Positions 8,802 to 18,146 are shown, counted from the stretch's first letter. The stretch: DNA of 64,000 bases from Aphanomyces cochlioides (GCA_019828595.1 JAHQRK010000020.1:1488001-1552000), one strand, 5' to 3'. Notes: generated by a model not told the origin, from the sequence alone. Program-made: numbers and translations.

Positions 8802-8816
8802 TCCGGTCATAGCTCA
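8802..8816 (+). repeat. Target-site duplication, left flank of LINE B1
   Basis: TCCGGTCATAGCTCA, base -1 to 14 of tRNA-Tyr, cut off by the 3' end of LINE B1. The matching copy is at 16951-16965. Confidence 0.95.
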
Positions 8817-8894
8817 ATGTCAATGGGGAGTCTATTTGTAGTTAATGTAAACTACAAACTAATATTGCCCGAAGGCTCATCCCATTTCCAACTG

Positions 8895-10109
8895 CTAGGC
8901 TGAATTGGAAATCAATTTGGCTTTTCGTTTTCTTGATTCGCTTCGACGTTGGGACTTCGATTTCTTCGGTGTTTGTAAGCTAACACGGCGAATATGTCGG
9001 ATAAAACTGACTCTTGGCATCTGACCCAGGGGGTATACATTTTCATTGTCTTGGATCATACATAGACTTCGGTCTATGCAGCGCTTGTATCGCTTGGCGA
9101 GGACCCAGCAATGGGATGTTGAATCAGTGACAGAAACAACCAAGAATTCTCCGTCAGGCTCATCCAATATCGCTCTACAGATATCACGAATTGGATCACC
9201 CACCGATTGCTTGAGCAGTTGACGGGAGAATATGGCGTCGTTGTAGTGGAATCCATGTGTGTATGCCAGCTTGAGAAAATCATGCATCTTGGAAGGGGGA
9301 ATGCCCGCGTCTTGAGGAACTCCATGGGCCTCTTTGAAACCCGAAATGACTTCTTCGCTGAGCTCAAAATTGGAGACATTCAAATTGGTAGCAACGATTC
9401 GGATTGCAGCCGCAAGACAAGATTTGTCACTGTTGTTGCCAATTTCTAGCCACAGAGGATCCATCGCTCGAAATTCAGCAAGCGTTGGGGCGAGACCAGT
9501 GTTCGTGAGGAAGTGGGCTCCAGCTTGTCGCCATCGTTGGTACATCGCCACGGCTTCTTGACACCCGCTGAGGTCTTTTTCGTCGAACCAGTCTTTGTCG
9601 AGTCCATCCGGGCGTTGAAACTTCCAGTTGACTTGGTATTGAATAGTTGAAATTCGATTTCGCATTGATGCCACTTCGCGGTGGTCATCGATAAACAACA
9701 CTTCATCGATGTCATCATCGTCGGTTGGAATTCGCAGAGTGCGTGGGCGGTTGGTTGGGGCATCAGCCGTTGTCGCATTCGTTTGTGGCCTGGCTGGAAC
9801 AGAAACATCGTCCAATAGATCCATGAGGGATGGTAGCGGAGATCCATTGTCATTGCCCAAGGGGTCAAATTCGCGGGTGCTCGAGTTCAAAATGGACATA
9901 TCAGGAGTAAATTGGTGTTCTTCAGTTGTAACTGGACTTGAAGGACGAGTGTCGGATGATTGCGTCATAGGTACAGAAATCTCAACTCCATCCACTCCCT
10001 CAAGAGTAATCCCTGGAGACATCGAGCTCCCCACACCTCGTGTAGTTATGGGTCTCGACGTCTGCGCGGGGAGTACGCTATCGGCAGTGAAAATCGTTGA
10101 AGCTTCCAT
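8895..10109 (-). CDS. LINE B1 ORF3: chromodomain-like protein with papain-type Cys/His pattern
   Basis: A third ORF downstream of ORF2, absent from family A. The first AUG is at 10107-10109 (404 residues); the frame is open to 10292 but without an AUG. Residues about 133-191 resemble a chromodomain: EVLFIDDHRE, then YQVNWKF, DKDWFDEKDL and CQEAVAMYQRW, matching the Y-x-V-x-W, W-x-x-E-x-x-L and C-x-x-x-x-x-Y pattern. The C-terminal half has Cys in SDKSCLAAAI (about 231), His in SHCWVLAK (about 331) and Asp/Asn in IQDNENV (about 352). The order Cys-His-Asp with HxWV suits a papain/OTU-type (clan CA) fold and not Ulp1, which has His first. The tail is a basic, NLS-like stretch. Possible roles are chromatin targeting and processing or de-ubiquitination of a host or element protein; both are inference. 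Function unknown. Confidence 0.7.
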   Translation of the reverse strand: MEASTIFTADSVLPAQTSRPITTRGVGSSMSPGITLEGVDGVEISVPMTQSSDTRPSSPVTTEEHQFTPDMSILNSSTREFDPLGNDNGSPLPSLMDLLDDVSVPARPQTNATTADAPTNRPRTLRIPTDDDDIDEVLFIDDHREVASMRNRISTIQYQVNWKFQRPDGLDKDWFDEKDLSGCQEAVAMYQRWRQAGAHFLTNTGLAPTLAEFRAMDPLWLEIGNNSDKSCLAAAIRIVATNLNVSNFELSEEVISGFKEAHGVPQDAGIPPSKMHDFLKLAYTHGFHYNDAIFSRQLLKQSVGDPIRDICRAILDEPDGEFLVVSVTDSTSHCWVLAKRYKRCIDRSLCMIQDNENVYPLGQMPRVSFIRHIRRVSLQTPKKSKSQRRSESRKRKAKLISNSA

Positions 10110-10322
10110 TGTTGTTGTCTTGGGTAAAATCAAAAGTGAGTCTTGGAGAATTGTTTTGAGATTCTCACTGAACTTATTCTCAGTTGCGACACTTGAGTCA
10201 GGCACGATTTGATTGGGCAGTGAAATGTTTTGCGCGGATCGTGAGTGATGGTCGCCAGGATTCCCAATCAAAAATTCAGCTGGGATACCAAGTCAAGAAT
10301 ACAGCTGGGGCTTGTAATCAAA

Positions 10323-13300
10323 TTACTGGTGTTCAACTCGAAAAGACATGGGATATTTGTCGAATAGCTCGTTGTATCCAGCTTGAGAGAAAAGGACTGA
10401 GACCGCTTCGATGATGTTTCGATAGTCGAAGTCGTCAGGCGAGAGCAAACGAATTGTTCGCCTGATGGAAGCTGTCCAACTGACAAATATAATCTCGTTC
10501 CATAGTAAAATCGGTAGAGGCCTTTTGCCATCGAACTTGGTTGCATTTCTTTGAGTCCATAAGGAGTACGTGATGGAAGCACAAAGGAGGGACCATAATT
10601 TGAATAATGCGTCATGCAGGTGTTTTCCTCGCGTATTGGTCTTGAAGCGACTGATATTCGTGGTGGTTGCCCAATCAAACTTAACACCATAAGCTCTCCA
10701 TGCTCGCTCTTGGAACATCCAAACTTGATGTACATGATGACATGTATGGAAGGCATGATGAAAAGTCTCAACATCCGAGCAATCTTCATAGACACAACAA
10801 ATAGCGTCAGGGTTTTGGATCTGCATATAGGAAAACCTCGAGTTGACGGGTAACATCTTCATGTGCAATCGAAACCATACATCGCCTTGAACAGGTGGAG
10901 GTAGATTACACACAGTACGAATGAGACGGATATACTTTGCTATGTCTTTGTCAGTTCTTGTCGTAGTCTTCATAGGATGTATAGCTTCAGTCTGGGGGGC
11001 GTGGTAAGCTAAATGCACCACGTTTTTCTTGGGCCACGACTCGAAAGGTAAATCAGCATCCTTGATTCTGGCTGTAAACGGATGTTGACAAGTCGGGACA
11101 TTAGGCAGTGGCGACCCTTGCCGAATGTCAAACGATCGAACAACTTTGTCGAAGATTCGTGTGAGTTGATTGTAAATGTCGGTTGTGCGGGGCAATGTGG
11201 CAAAGTCCATGACTCCGTCCTGGTTTAGACAAACTTGGGCAGCTGGATTGTTCGACGACATTCGGTTCACGAACATGGTCTCTGTTGGCCAAGCACCATG
11301 TGGGGTCAGGAAATCCTTCAGGCATCTGAGACCATTTTTGGCCCCGTGGCGGCACCAGAGACGCATGTCTTCATCTTTCACGACATTTGCTAACATCTTA
11401 GCAGAGCCGAAGTGCATTGCGTCGTAGGCTGTGAGCCATACCGGGAGGTTCAGTACCGTGTCGAGATTTGGAGGCACGCCGATTCGCTTACTCATGTCTG
11501 TGGCTGACCAATGTTTCCAAGTATCAAGCCACAGTGGATGGAGCTCGCGAAGCAAAAGCCACTTGGAGCTTGCATTTGGGTAGTATGAAAGAAAATCGAA
11601 TGGGTGACTGTCTCGGAATAACTGATGTATTGTGCGGCTAAATTGTCGCTGTACAAGTTTCTTCCACACCAGGATTTCACCAGGAGAATCGGCAGACATA
11701 AAGAGCTGTAAACGAAGAAGGCGTTGTGTTCGCAGCCTCGATGCAATGTGGGGGATTCCCAAGCCTAAAGGCTTGTCGTACTGCCACCTTCTATGGATTG
11801 AGGGACGGTAACTCTCATCGAGCTGGGTCTTGCGGCAAAGTATGAACTTGTTTAACATTTGTTGCCACGTAACGACCATAGCAGGAGGCACAGGTACAAC
11901 GGCTGTTACATGCCACAACATAGATAGCAACATCGTGGAGGCAATAAGCTTTCGGCCCTGCAATGTCCTTGCTCGTTTACCCCATAGTTGAAAGGACGAG
12001 ATGAATTTGTCGTTGAGTTTTTGAAGTTGGGAGTCAGCCGAAAGTCGATGGCCAAAGAGAATACCAAGATATTTCGTACACTGACCAGTTGGTACGATAT
12101 TGAGCAAACCATCTGCTTCGATGTCTTCTTGATCGAGATGGTCGTTGAGAACCAAGGTCATGCACTTGGAACGATTCAGACGGGCCCCTGAAGCCGTGCA
12201 AAACTCTTCCACAATTGCCATTTGCTCCACAGCAGATTGCAGCGAGTTTGATAACAACGTCGAGTCGTCGGCAAAGAATATACTCGTAATAACTGAGTCG
12301 TGGGGGAGAGCGATTCCAAGATGTGGGGACGCTCGGAGCATCTCACCAAGAGGTTCTAGGTATAGGACGAACAGTAGGCATGATAAAGGACAGCCTTGTT
12401 TGACGCCTCGGGTAGGTCGGATCTTAGGGCCAAGCTCGCCATTGAAGATGATCTGGACCAAAGGTGAGTCGTACAAAAGAGCTACCCACGCAATGAAACC
12501 TTCACCAGTGTTGACTTCTCTCAGCACATCAAGCATGAATTCTCGATCCACCATGTCGTACGCTTTCGAAAAGTCAAGGAATGTTGCATAGTAGTCGTGA
12601 TCTTCGTTAGTGCAAAACGTTTGCAAAGTTTGCACAAGCAGGACGTGGTCATGCAGCCGTCGTCCTGGGACAAAGCCAGCTTGACTTGGGTGAATGAGAT
12701 GAGGAGCTACTGTAGCCAGGCGATAAGCGAGGGCACGGGATAGTATCTTCACCTCCACTGACATGAGTGCAATAGGTCGGTAGTTTCCAGGATCGCCTCG
12801 ATCACCAGCTTTGAAGAGCAGAGCCACAGCACTACGCCTTTGTTGAAGGAGTAGTTTACCGTGGTGGTGAAGTTGGTAGTTGAAGACCCTGACCAGGATT
12901 TCGGAGAAAGCCTCGGGTGCTACTTGGAAGAAGGCCGCTGGCCATCCATCAGGACCAGGAGACTTGTTTGGACTCATTGTCTTGAGAGCACTACACAGCT
13001 CGGCTGCTGTGATAGGTCTGTCTAGCTCCTCGCGTTGCTCATCATTGAGTTTGCGGGAGATAAACCGTATGACAGCCCTCCGCCTCGCCCGGTTTAGCCG
13101 AGGTTGTTCGCCACGAGTGGTAGTCATTATTGCCTTCCAATGGGCAGTGAATCTCTCTTTGATAGTGGTAGGATCAGACACGGGAATGCCATCGACGTTG
13201 ACCGTCGTGATAGGAACCTTGAGTCCTTGTGGCCTTCGAAAGAAGTGGCTCGTACCGCGTTCGTTGATATTTGCATGAAAATCGAATTGCTGATCCATGC

Positions 13301-14438
13301 GGTATTGGCGATATTCGATTCTTGCGTTTTCCAGCGCCAACCGAGTAGCATCAACGGCAGCCTCGTCGAGCAAGCCAGCTTCGTATGATCGTTGTGCAGA
13401 TATATGTCTCAGTTTTAGGCTTTTGAGCTCGTGTTGCATGGATTGGAGGTGGTGGCGATGACATTGTTGTAAACGTCGTTTGATTCGCTTAAGCCACCCA
13501 TACCAGACGGCTCCCATGTTTGTCGATTCGTCCGCACGCATCTCAGAGAGGAGGTGTGATGCCTCTTCTCGTATGGCTTTGATGACGAGCGGGTCTTTGA
13601 GTAGCTCTCTCGGCAGCCTCCAGTAGCCACGGGTCGTGGGTGTATGACTTGTAGAGAGAACGACAGTGTGCTCCAAGTGATCTCCGGCAAAGCTGTTAGT
13701 GGCATATTTTGAGCTTTGGTAGGATTGGGCAACTAAATCTTGGTCAATGAACCAGTAGTCCAGACGATTGCTTCGTCCTGGACCGCTTGCCAGTCTTTCG
13801 TGAGGGTGGTGTAGGCGCCACGCGTCGATGACTCCTAGTTGTGACAGCCAGGCAAGACATTCGACTTTTCCAAAGGTGTGATCTTGCCGTGGTTTGGAAG
13901 CATCGAGGTGTTCGTTGACAGGAAGGTTAAAATCTCCCCCAACCAGGTGTACACTGTTAGCTTCAAAAGCGCGAGGGAGACTGTCAAAGAAACTAGCCCG
14001 ATGTTGAGGGGTAACTGGCGCGTAAATGTTGTGGATGTAGACTGGGGTTTCATCCCAGTACGTTTTGATCACAATATAACGGCCAGGGATATCGTGTTGT
14101 GATAAGTGCACCAGGCTTGAGAATCCAGGCATCGATTCGTGAAAGTATGATGCAACGCCACATCGACGGTTGTTCAAATTGTCCGTGCGGGTTGTTCGTA
14201 AGTCGTTGGTAAAAAGTTTGTACTTGCTAACACCCACTTCGTTGTCGAGGTGAGTGTGGAAAGTGTCAAGATGTTTTGCGTTGTTGAGTTTCGTTTCTTG
14301 AAAGAGAACAGCTTGTGTCGGTTTCCGAAGACGCCGTGCAACAAGATGTCCGTTTTCTTTCAGCCCATTGAGGTTGCTCGTCGTCACTTCAAGTATGGGG
14401 AGCTTGACAAAATGACCAGCCGCGACCACTTTAGCCAC
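10323..14438 (-). CDS. LINE B1 ORF2: AP-type endonuclease / reverse transcriptase
   Basis: About 1,371 residues, close to family A ORF2 in length and motif order. Endonuclease: TTSNLNGLKENG, QETK near 46, GGDFNLP near 169, GDHLEH near 252. Reverse transcriptase: KSPGPDGWPAAFF, FKAGDRGDPGNYRPI, GVKQGCPLS and catalytic FADD near 722. A C-x4-C-x7-H-x4-C zinc motif lies near 1,213. There is no AUG between the in-frame stop at 14463-14465 and residue about 107, which is beyond the essential NLNG and QETK motifs. The start given is a GTG in the conserved block around the ORF1 stop. Translation must use +1 frameshifting, stop-coupled reinitiation or a non-AUG start. The frame is intact. Confidence 0.9.
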   Translation of the reverse strand: MAKVVAAGHFVKLPILEVTTSNLNGLKENGHLVARRLRKPTQAVLFQETKLNNAKHLDTFHTHLDNEVGVSKYKLFTNDLRTTRTDNLNNRRCGVASYFHESMPGFSSLVHLSQHDIPGRYIVIKTYWDETPVYIHNIYAPVTPQHRASFFDSLPRAFEANSVHLVGGDFNLPVNEHLDASKPRQDHTFGKVECLAWLSQLGVIDAWRLHHPHERLASGPGRSNRLDYWFIDQDLVAQSYQSSKYATNSFAGDHLEHTVVLSTSHTPTTRGYWRLPRELLKDPLVIKAIREEASHLLSEMRADESTNMGAVWYGWLKRIKRRLQQCHRHHLQSMQHELKSLKLRHISAQRSYEAGLLDEAAVDATRLALENARIEYRQYRMDQQFDFHANINERGTSHFFRRPQGLKVPITTVNVDGIPVSDPTTIKERFTAHWKAIMTTTRGEQPRLNRARRRAVIRFISRKLNDEQREELDRPITAAELCSALKTMSPNKSPGPDGWPAAFFQVAPEAFSEILVRVFNYQLHHHGKLLLQQRRSAVALLFKAGDRGDPGNYRPIALMSVEVKILSRALAYRLATVAPHLIHPSQAGFVPGRRLHDHVLLVQTLQTFCTNEDHDYYATFLDFSKAYDMVDREFMLDVLREVNTGEGFIAWVALLYDSPLVQIIFNGELGPKIRPTRGVKQGCPLSCLLFVLYLEPLGEMLRASPHLGIALPHDSVITSIFFADDSTLLSNSLQSAVEQMAIVEEFCTASGARLNRSKCMTLVLNDHLDQEDIEADGLLNIVPTGQCTKYLGILFGHRLSADSQLQKLNDKFISSFQLWGKRARTLQGRKLIASTMLLSMLWHVTAVVPVPPAMVVTWQQMLNKFILCRKTQLDESYRPSIHRRWQYDKPLGLGIPHIASRLRTQRLLRLQLFMSADSPGEILVWKKLVQRQFSRTIHQLFRDSHPFDFLSYYPNASSKWLLLRELHPLWLDTWKHWSATDMSKRIGVPPNLDTVLNLPVWLTAYDAMHFGSAKMLANVVKDEDMRLWCRHGAKNGLRCLKDFLTPHGAWPTETMFVNRMSSNNPAAQVCLNQDGVMDFATLPRTTDIYNQLTRIFDKVVRSFDIRQGSPLPNVPTCQHPFTARIKDADLPFESWPKKNVVHLAYHAPQTEAIHPMKTTTRTDKDIAKYIRLIRTVCNLPPPVQGDVWFRLHMKMLPVNSRFSYMQIQNPDAICCVYEDCSDVETFHHAFHTCHHVHQVWMFQERAWRAYGVKFDWATTTNISRFKTNTRGKHLHDALFKLWSLLCASITYSLWTQRNATKFDGKRPLPILLWNEIIFVSWTASIRRTIRLLSPDDFDYRNIIEAVSVLFSQAGYNELFDKYPMSFRVEHQ

Positions 14439-14465
14439 GGGAAGCGATCGTTGTGAGATCCGCTA
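14420..14465 (-). other. ORF1/ORF2 junction of B1 without an ORF2 AUG
   Basis: The ORF2 frame opens after TAG at 14463-14465 and ORF1 ends at TAA 14431-14433, leaving a window of about 30 bases in which ribosomes could enter ORF2. The sequence CGTGGCTAAAGTGGTCGCGG (14420-14439, coding strand) is almost the same as in family A. No AUG lies in the ORF2 frame here. Confidence 0.6.
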
Positions 14466-16896
14466 GGTCGCCGTGAATTAAAGTAGGTTCGCTTGGGTGA
14501 AACATGACTTGATTGTGGAGAGTGATATCCAAATCGTTGCTTTCGTGTAGTTGAAGGATTTTTGTCATGATGTGACACATCGATTCTCCGTCGCCAGTGT
14601 ACATGAATTCCATTCTGTTCCATATGTGGAGGCCAAGGTCGGTGTACATCAGGAGTGACATGAGCGTTTCGGAGGATAGACTGCGTTTACCAAGGCGAGA
14701 GGGTAACGCTGTCACTGGACTTTTTGTTGAGGCCAAAATTGCCGCATCGCTATTGAAATATAGTGGAGCATGAACTGCCATCAATACTTCTGCAATGGCC
14801 AGCACTTCTTCGACTTCAACTCTGTTGAGGACGATGTCATCATCGGTGATGATTGCCTCGATGAGTGGGAGGTTGTTGACCATCTTCTGGTCACTGAACA
14901 CCGAGATCACGTGGTCGTGAGTGATTGGAGTGCCGAATGTTGCCTCGTAGAGCTGACCAAAAGATTTTGTGCCACCACCAGACGCTCTTAGCCAACGATT
15001 AAGCAGTCGAAGACGAACAAAGTATTCGAAGCTGTCTCGATTGGAGACAAAAATTTGGTGCAGTTGCAGTCCAAATTCGATTGGCGCACGTTCTAGATGG
15101 ATGCAGATCGTGTCAACACGCCCGTCCGTAATCAATTTCAATAAGTTGAAGGAATCGTGCGCTAACGCTTCCTTAACTTGGGCCGGGATATGTTGTGGTG
15201 CGTTTTGAGCCTTGGTGTCAAGGTCGTTGAGCTCGGCAAGTATGGCATCGAGAGACTTCTCAAACCTTTGGATTGAGCCCTCGTGGGGTTTGATCCCGCT
15301 AATGAACTCTTCAGCGGCAACGTGCACCTTGTCACCAGATTTGAGTGTCAGCTTTGGAACAATTACTTTGACAGTGGTGTTGCCAACTGTCGTTTCGTGT
15401 TCCTCGGGCTCAACATTAGCGCGTTCGTCCAGAGCCGCAAACATGTTCGGGGAGATCCAAGGACGATCAGGAGCTGGGATTGAGCCAGCGGAGATTGGGG
15501 TTTTCTTTCTTTTGCCTGTAGTTTGAACTTCAGTCCATTCCTTGTTGCTGTCTCGGGTCGTTTTCTGCCGTTTGGCAGTGGATGTCGAGACAGCGGCGTC
15601 TCCCCGTGGGCGGTGAGGGGTTGCGTGAAGTCCATGTTGGGTGGCGATTACATCGAGGTCAAGGCGCGCGAGCTTCTTGTCACGGTAAAACCATCCTTGA
15701 CCAAACACGCGGAGGCACCGACCCTTGAAAATGAATTCTTCAATTGATCGACCGTCATTGTGCATAGATTCGGGTATAGCTGTCCCTTCAAAATACAAGC
15801 GATAACGAGAGCTAGCCAAGCCAGTCGTCGAGGAAACTGTGGAGTATGAGCCCCACAAAAAGCGCGGCTCAAGCTTTGACATGATGCTGAACATGAGACG
15901 TTCTTCATCCTGTCCTTGGAGACCAGATGGGATATCGATGAAATATCCATCAAGTATATGGGGCTCAGTCATGACAAATCTCTGAGAGCTGCCATCCTTT
16001 GCCACTTGGATCTTGAGAGAGACTCCACGCAGCTTTTTAAGAGCATCTTCAGAGGCTATGCCCCACTTGAGAAGACGATTGGAGACATCTTTCTCGCACT
16101 TGATGACATCGACAAATGCATCGTCCAAATCAAGCGCTTGGTTGTCAAACAATAGAGATGTCATTGCCTTGGAGATGTCGATGTATTTGGTGTATTGGCC
16201 AGTGGACATTTGTAGCCAGCCAACAACATCTCTGGGGGAATGTTTTTGGATGGGCAAAGTGTCGTCAAACGTGAGAGATCCTGTCGCGCGTTTTTGCAAC
16301 AAGGACGCCAGCTCGGCCATAGTTGGTCGATAATGGCCGACGTCACTGTTCCGCTGAGCCTTGGCAGATTTAGCTCTCTGCTTGGCTTGGAATTCCCACA
16401 CGCATTCGTTTGGCTTTTTGGTCGAGGTGTTCGACTCGGGTGGTATTGGCACGGAGCGTGTTGTAGCAGGAGGCGAGGCATCGATTTGAGCTTCAGGCTC
16501 CATTTCCACATCAACATTGGTGTCGCGAATCGATTGGTCTTCAGAGCGCGGCTCCAGCTCAGTGGCTTGAGTAATCGGTGGGGTATGTGGTTGGTTGTTG
16601 TTGGAGATATCCTCTATGTCTTCATCAGGCATCGGAGAAACATTATCCTTGTTGACAGTTTTGTCGCTGGTACGAGCGCTTGGTAATGGCACGCGACCAC
16701 CGAGTGTAGCAAGACGTATGGGCGGTTGAGCAGCAGGCGGAGTTTTGTCGATGATTGAGTCAGGTTCATCGTCATCATCATCGTCAACAATCACCTCCAT
16801 GATACTAGAAGCGTCCGAGGTATTGCGAAAGGGAGAGACAGAAAAAGCTGAGGGCTTGTGTGCATGAGCACGGCTGGAAGAGCGGGTAGTCGCCAT
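14431..16896 (-). CDS. LINE B1 ORF1: element RNA-binding-type protein
   Basis: 821 residues from ATG 16894-16896 (MATTRSSS). An in-frame ATG further out at 16957-16959 lies in the antisense tRNA; B2 has it out of frame, so the inner start is preferred. The acidic/Ser-rich N-terminus contains an Asp run (DDDDDDE). The middle domain, from GWLQM near residue 223 to VFGQGWFYRDKK near 410, is clearly homologous to family A. A basic GKRKK follows. The C-terminal conserved block EVLAIAEVLMAVHAPLYF is near 693. It is shorter than the A protein mainly because the 29-residue repeats are absent. Confidence 0.85.
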   Translation of the reverse strand: MATTRSSSRAHAHKPSAFSVSPFRNTSDASSIMEVIVDDDDDDEPDSIIDKTPPAAQPPIRLATLGGRVPLPSARTSDKTVNKDNVSPMPDEDIEDISNNNQPHTPPITQATELEPRSEDQSIRDTNVDVEMEPEAQIDASPPATTRSVPIPPESNTSTKKPNECVWEFQAKQRAKSAKAQRNSDVGHYRPTMAELASLLQKRATGSLTFDDTLPIQKHSPRDVVGWLQMSTGQYTKYIDISKAMTSLLFDNQALDLDDAFVDVIKCEKDVSNRLLKWGIASEDALKKLRGVSLKIQVAKDGSSQRFVMTEPHILDGYFIDIPSGLQGQDEERLMFSIMSKLEPRFLWGSYSTVSSTTGLASSRYRLYFEGTAIPESMHNDGRSIEEFIFKGRCLRVFGQGWFYRDKKLARLDLDVIATQHGLHATPHRPRGDAAVSTSTAKRQKTTRDSNKEWTEVQTTGKRKKTPISAGSIPAPDRPWISPNMFAALDERANVEPEEHETTVGNTTVKVIVPKLTLKSGDKVHVAAEEFISGIKPHEGSIQRFEKSLDAILAELNDLDTKAQNAPQHIPAQVKEALAHDSFNLLKLITDGRVDTICIHLERAPIEFGLQLHQIFVSNRDSFEYFVRLRLLNRWLRASGGGTKSFGQLYEATFGTPITHDHVISVFSDQKMVNNLPLIEAIITDDDIVLNRVEVEEVLAIAEVLMAVHAPLYFNSDAAILASTKSPVTALPSRLGKRSLSSETLMSLLMYTDLGLHIWNRMEFMYTGDGESMCHIMTKILQLHESNDLDITLHNQVMFHPSEPTLIHGDLADLTTIASRG

Positions 16897-16932
16897 GTTG
16901 TCAGTTTTGGACAGTGGTACTGCGGGGTAGCT

Positions 16933-16946
16933 GGCAAATTGGAAAC
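16933..16946 (-). promoter_or_regulatory. 5'-terminal motif of LINE B1
   Basis: GTTTCCAATTTGCC on the element strand, identical to the family A 5' end. It is followed toward the tRNA by four extra bases at 16947-16950. Possible core promoter, function inferred. Confidence 0.4.
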
Positions 16947-16951
16947 TTCGT

Positions 16952-17059
16952 CCGGTCATAGCTCAGTTGGTAGAGCGTTTGACTGTAGTGGAAAGTTGTA
17001 TTGGATTCAGTATGGCTTCAGAAATCAAATGGCCACCGGTTCGATTCCGGTTGACCGGA
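16952..17059 (+). tRNA. tRNA-Tyr(GTA): tRNA-Tyr(GUA), intron-containing, intact
   Basis: This carries tyrosine in translation. Acceptor stem CCGGTCA pairs with TGACCGG, with discriminator A and a C1-G72 pair typical of eukaryotic tRNA-Tyr. Anticodon GTA is at 16985-16987. The anticodon stem is TTTGA/TCAAA. A 35-nt intron (16989-17023) follows G37, the usual position. The T-arm is ACCGG-TTCGATT-CCGGT. Internal promoters are perfect: A box TAGCTCAGTTGG and B box GGTTCGATTCC. Bases 1-14 are the right target-site duplication of LINE B1, so the gene was rebuilt by the insertion. CCA is not encoded, as expected in a eukaryote. Confidence 0.97.
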
Positions 17060-17064
17060 CTCTC

Positions 17065-17069
17065 TTTTT
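17065..17069 (+). terminator. Pol III T-run terminator
   Basis: TTTTT begins six bases after the tRNA 3' end, the normal place for RNA polymerase III termination. Confidence 0.85.
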
Positions 17070-17828
17070 CACACTTTCATCTCCTTTCCTTCTCTTACCC
17101 TCTTTTTTCCACCTCTCTCTTCATCTTCACGACCTTTACACGTCCCAACATTTAGATTCATCACATTTACCTACACATACAACAACTACACACGATACAG
17201 TCTATTCCAATGCCACACAAACAAATCTACGCGTTTTCACCAGCATTCACGCGGCATGAGCCATCATTGCTCTGTCTTGTTTATTTCATGTGCAGGACAC
17301 ATTGGATGCACCCCAAAAGACATTACAATCAAGAGGAATCACATTCCCTTACATACGTTGTCGTGCCAGTATTTTTGTCGCTCGTCAATCTCTGACAAAA
17401 ACTCCTCCACGTAGTAGCATAGAAGTGCCATTTTGAAGGTCCAGTGAGCATACATGCCCCACAGCTCCTACGTTTGCCTTTCGGATGTCTGTGACGGCTC
17501 AGTTCAAAGTAGTTCGGGGTTGACGTTTTAAGTGATGCCTCGCTAATTCATTGATCGAAATGAACAACACGTTATTTAAACATGGTTGCTTCTTGGAGGA
17601 TAAAACAGTTTATGTTGGTTGTCCAAAATGAACAGCCTCATACTTTCCAACCTCTGAATTGAGGTATAATCCCTTTGCAAAAACAAATCGCAACGACGTT
17701 TGGCTTCAACACAGAGAGAGGAGGAAAAAGAGTCTACCAATCGCACACGCATACATTCCGTTCTTGTTGTGTCGTTGTTTTAGTCACTCATATTTTGGCA
17801 AGTCATATATACATTCTTTTTTGGGGGG

Positions 17829-17872
17829 ACACAGCACGAGGATTCATCGTGCTAACTTGGTGCGTGCTGTGT
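17829..17872 (+). other. Alternative hairpins in the spacer
   Basis: ACACAGCACG (17829-17838) pairs perfectly with CGTGCTGTGT (17863-17872). AGCACGA (17833-17839) also pairs with TCGTGCT (17847-17853). The two stems share one arm and exclude each other. The block recurs in the other spacers, with one substitution in the loop at 8484-8527. No known RNA family recognised. Confidence 0.4.
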
Positions 17873-18146
17873 GGCCACGGTGCGACGTTGGTACGGAGAC
17901 TTCTCTACAACACTGCATGAGGCAGAGCGAAGAGCTTGGTAAAGGGTAAGAGTGTTTGTAAATAAGAAGGTGGATGGAATGCGATGTTGTAGATGAAATG
18001 GCAGAGACGAGTCTCTGAAAATGGGCTGGAAGATAGTGAGGACTATAAGAATACAGGGTGTAGGATGTGGTTGATGATGCCAGTTGGTAGTGTATGTAGA
18101 TGACTAAAATAGTGTGTGAAAGGTCGGTGGCTGGAGGACGTATGTG

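Larger units (their letters stand above)
8817..16950 (-). mobile_element. LINE B1, full-length three-ORF tRNA-Tyr-specific LINE
   Basis: An 8.13-kb non-LTR element at the same tRNA position as family A, flanked by the 15-bp duplication. Order on the - strand: short 5' UTR, ORF1, overlapping ORF2, a 51-base gap before the open ORF3 frame, ORF3, and a 78-nt 3' UTR whose tail resembles family A. All three frames are open, making B1 the candidate active B copy. Four extra bases (TTCG on +, 16947-16950) lie between the element 5' end and the tRNA and are absent in B2; they look like untemplated nucleotides added during second-strand joining. ORF3 lies inside the element because it sits upstream of the conserved tail in all three copies. 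Confidence 0.95.
17060..18146 (+). repeat. tRNA-Tyr unit spacer
   Basis: About 1.09 kb, near-identical to the other spacers and without a supportable gene. A CT-rich tract fills roughly 17060-17140. The block at 17829-17872 can form competing hairpins. The rest is unique-looking AT-moderate sequence. Confidence 0.85.

Noticed and set aside
7863..8815. Short frames in the spacer repeated in each unit (61-103 codons on both strands)
   Set aside because: They recur only because the spacers are copies; there is no known motif, and one starts inside the antisense tRNA.
8895..10109. ORF3 as a Ulp1/C48 SUMO protease
   Set aside because: Residue order is Cys before His, whereas C48 has His-Asp-Cys. 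A papain/OTU-type order fits better.
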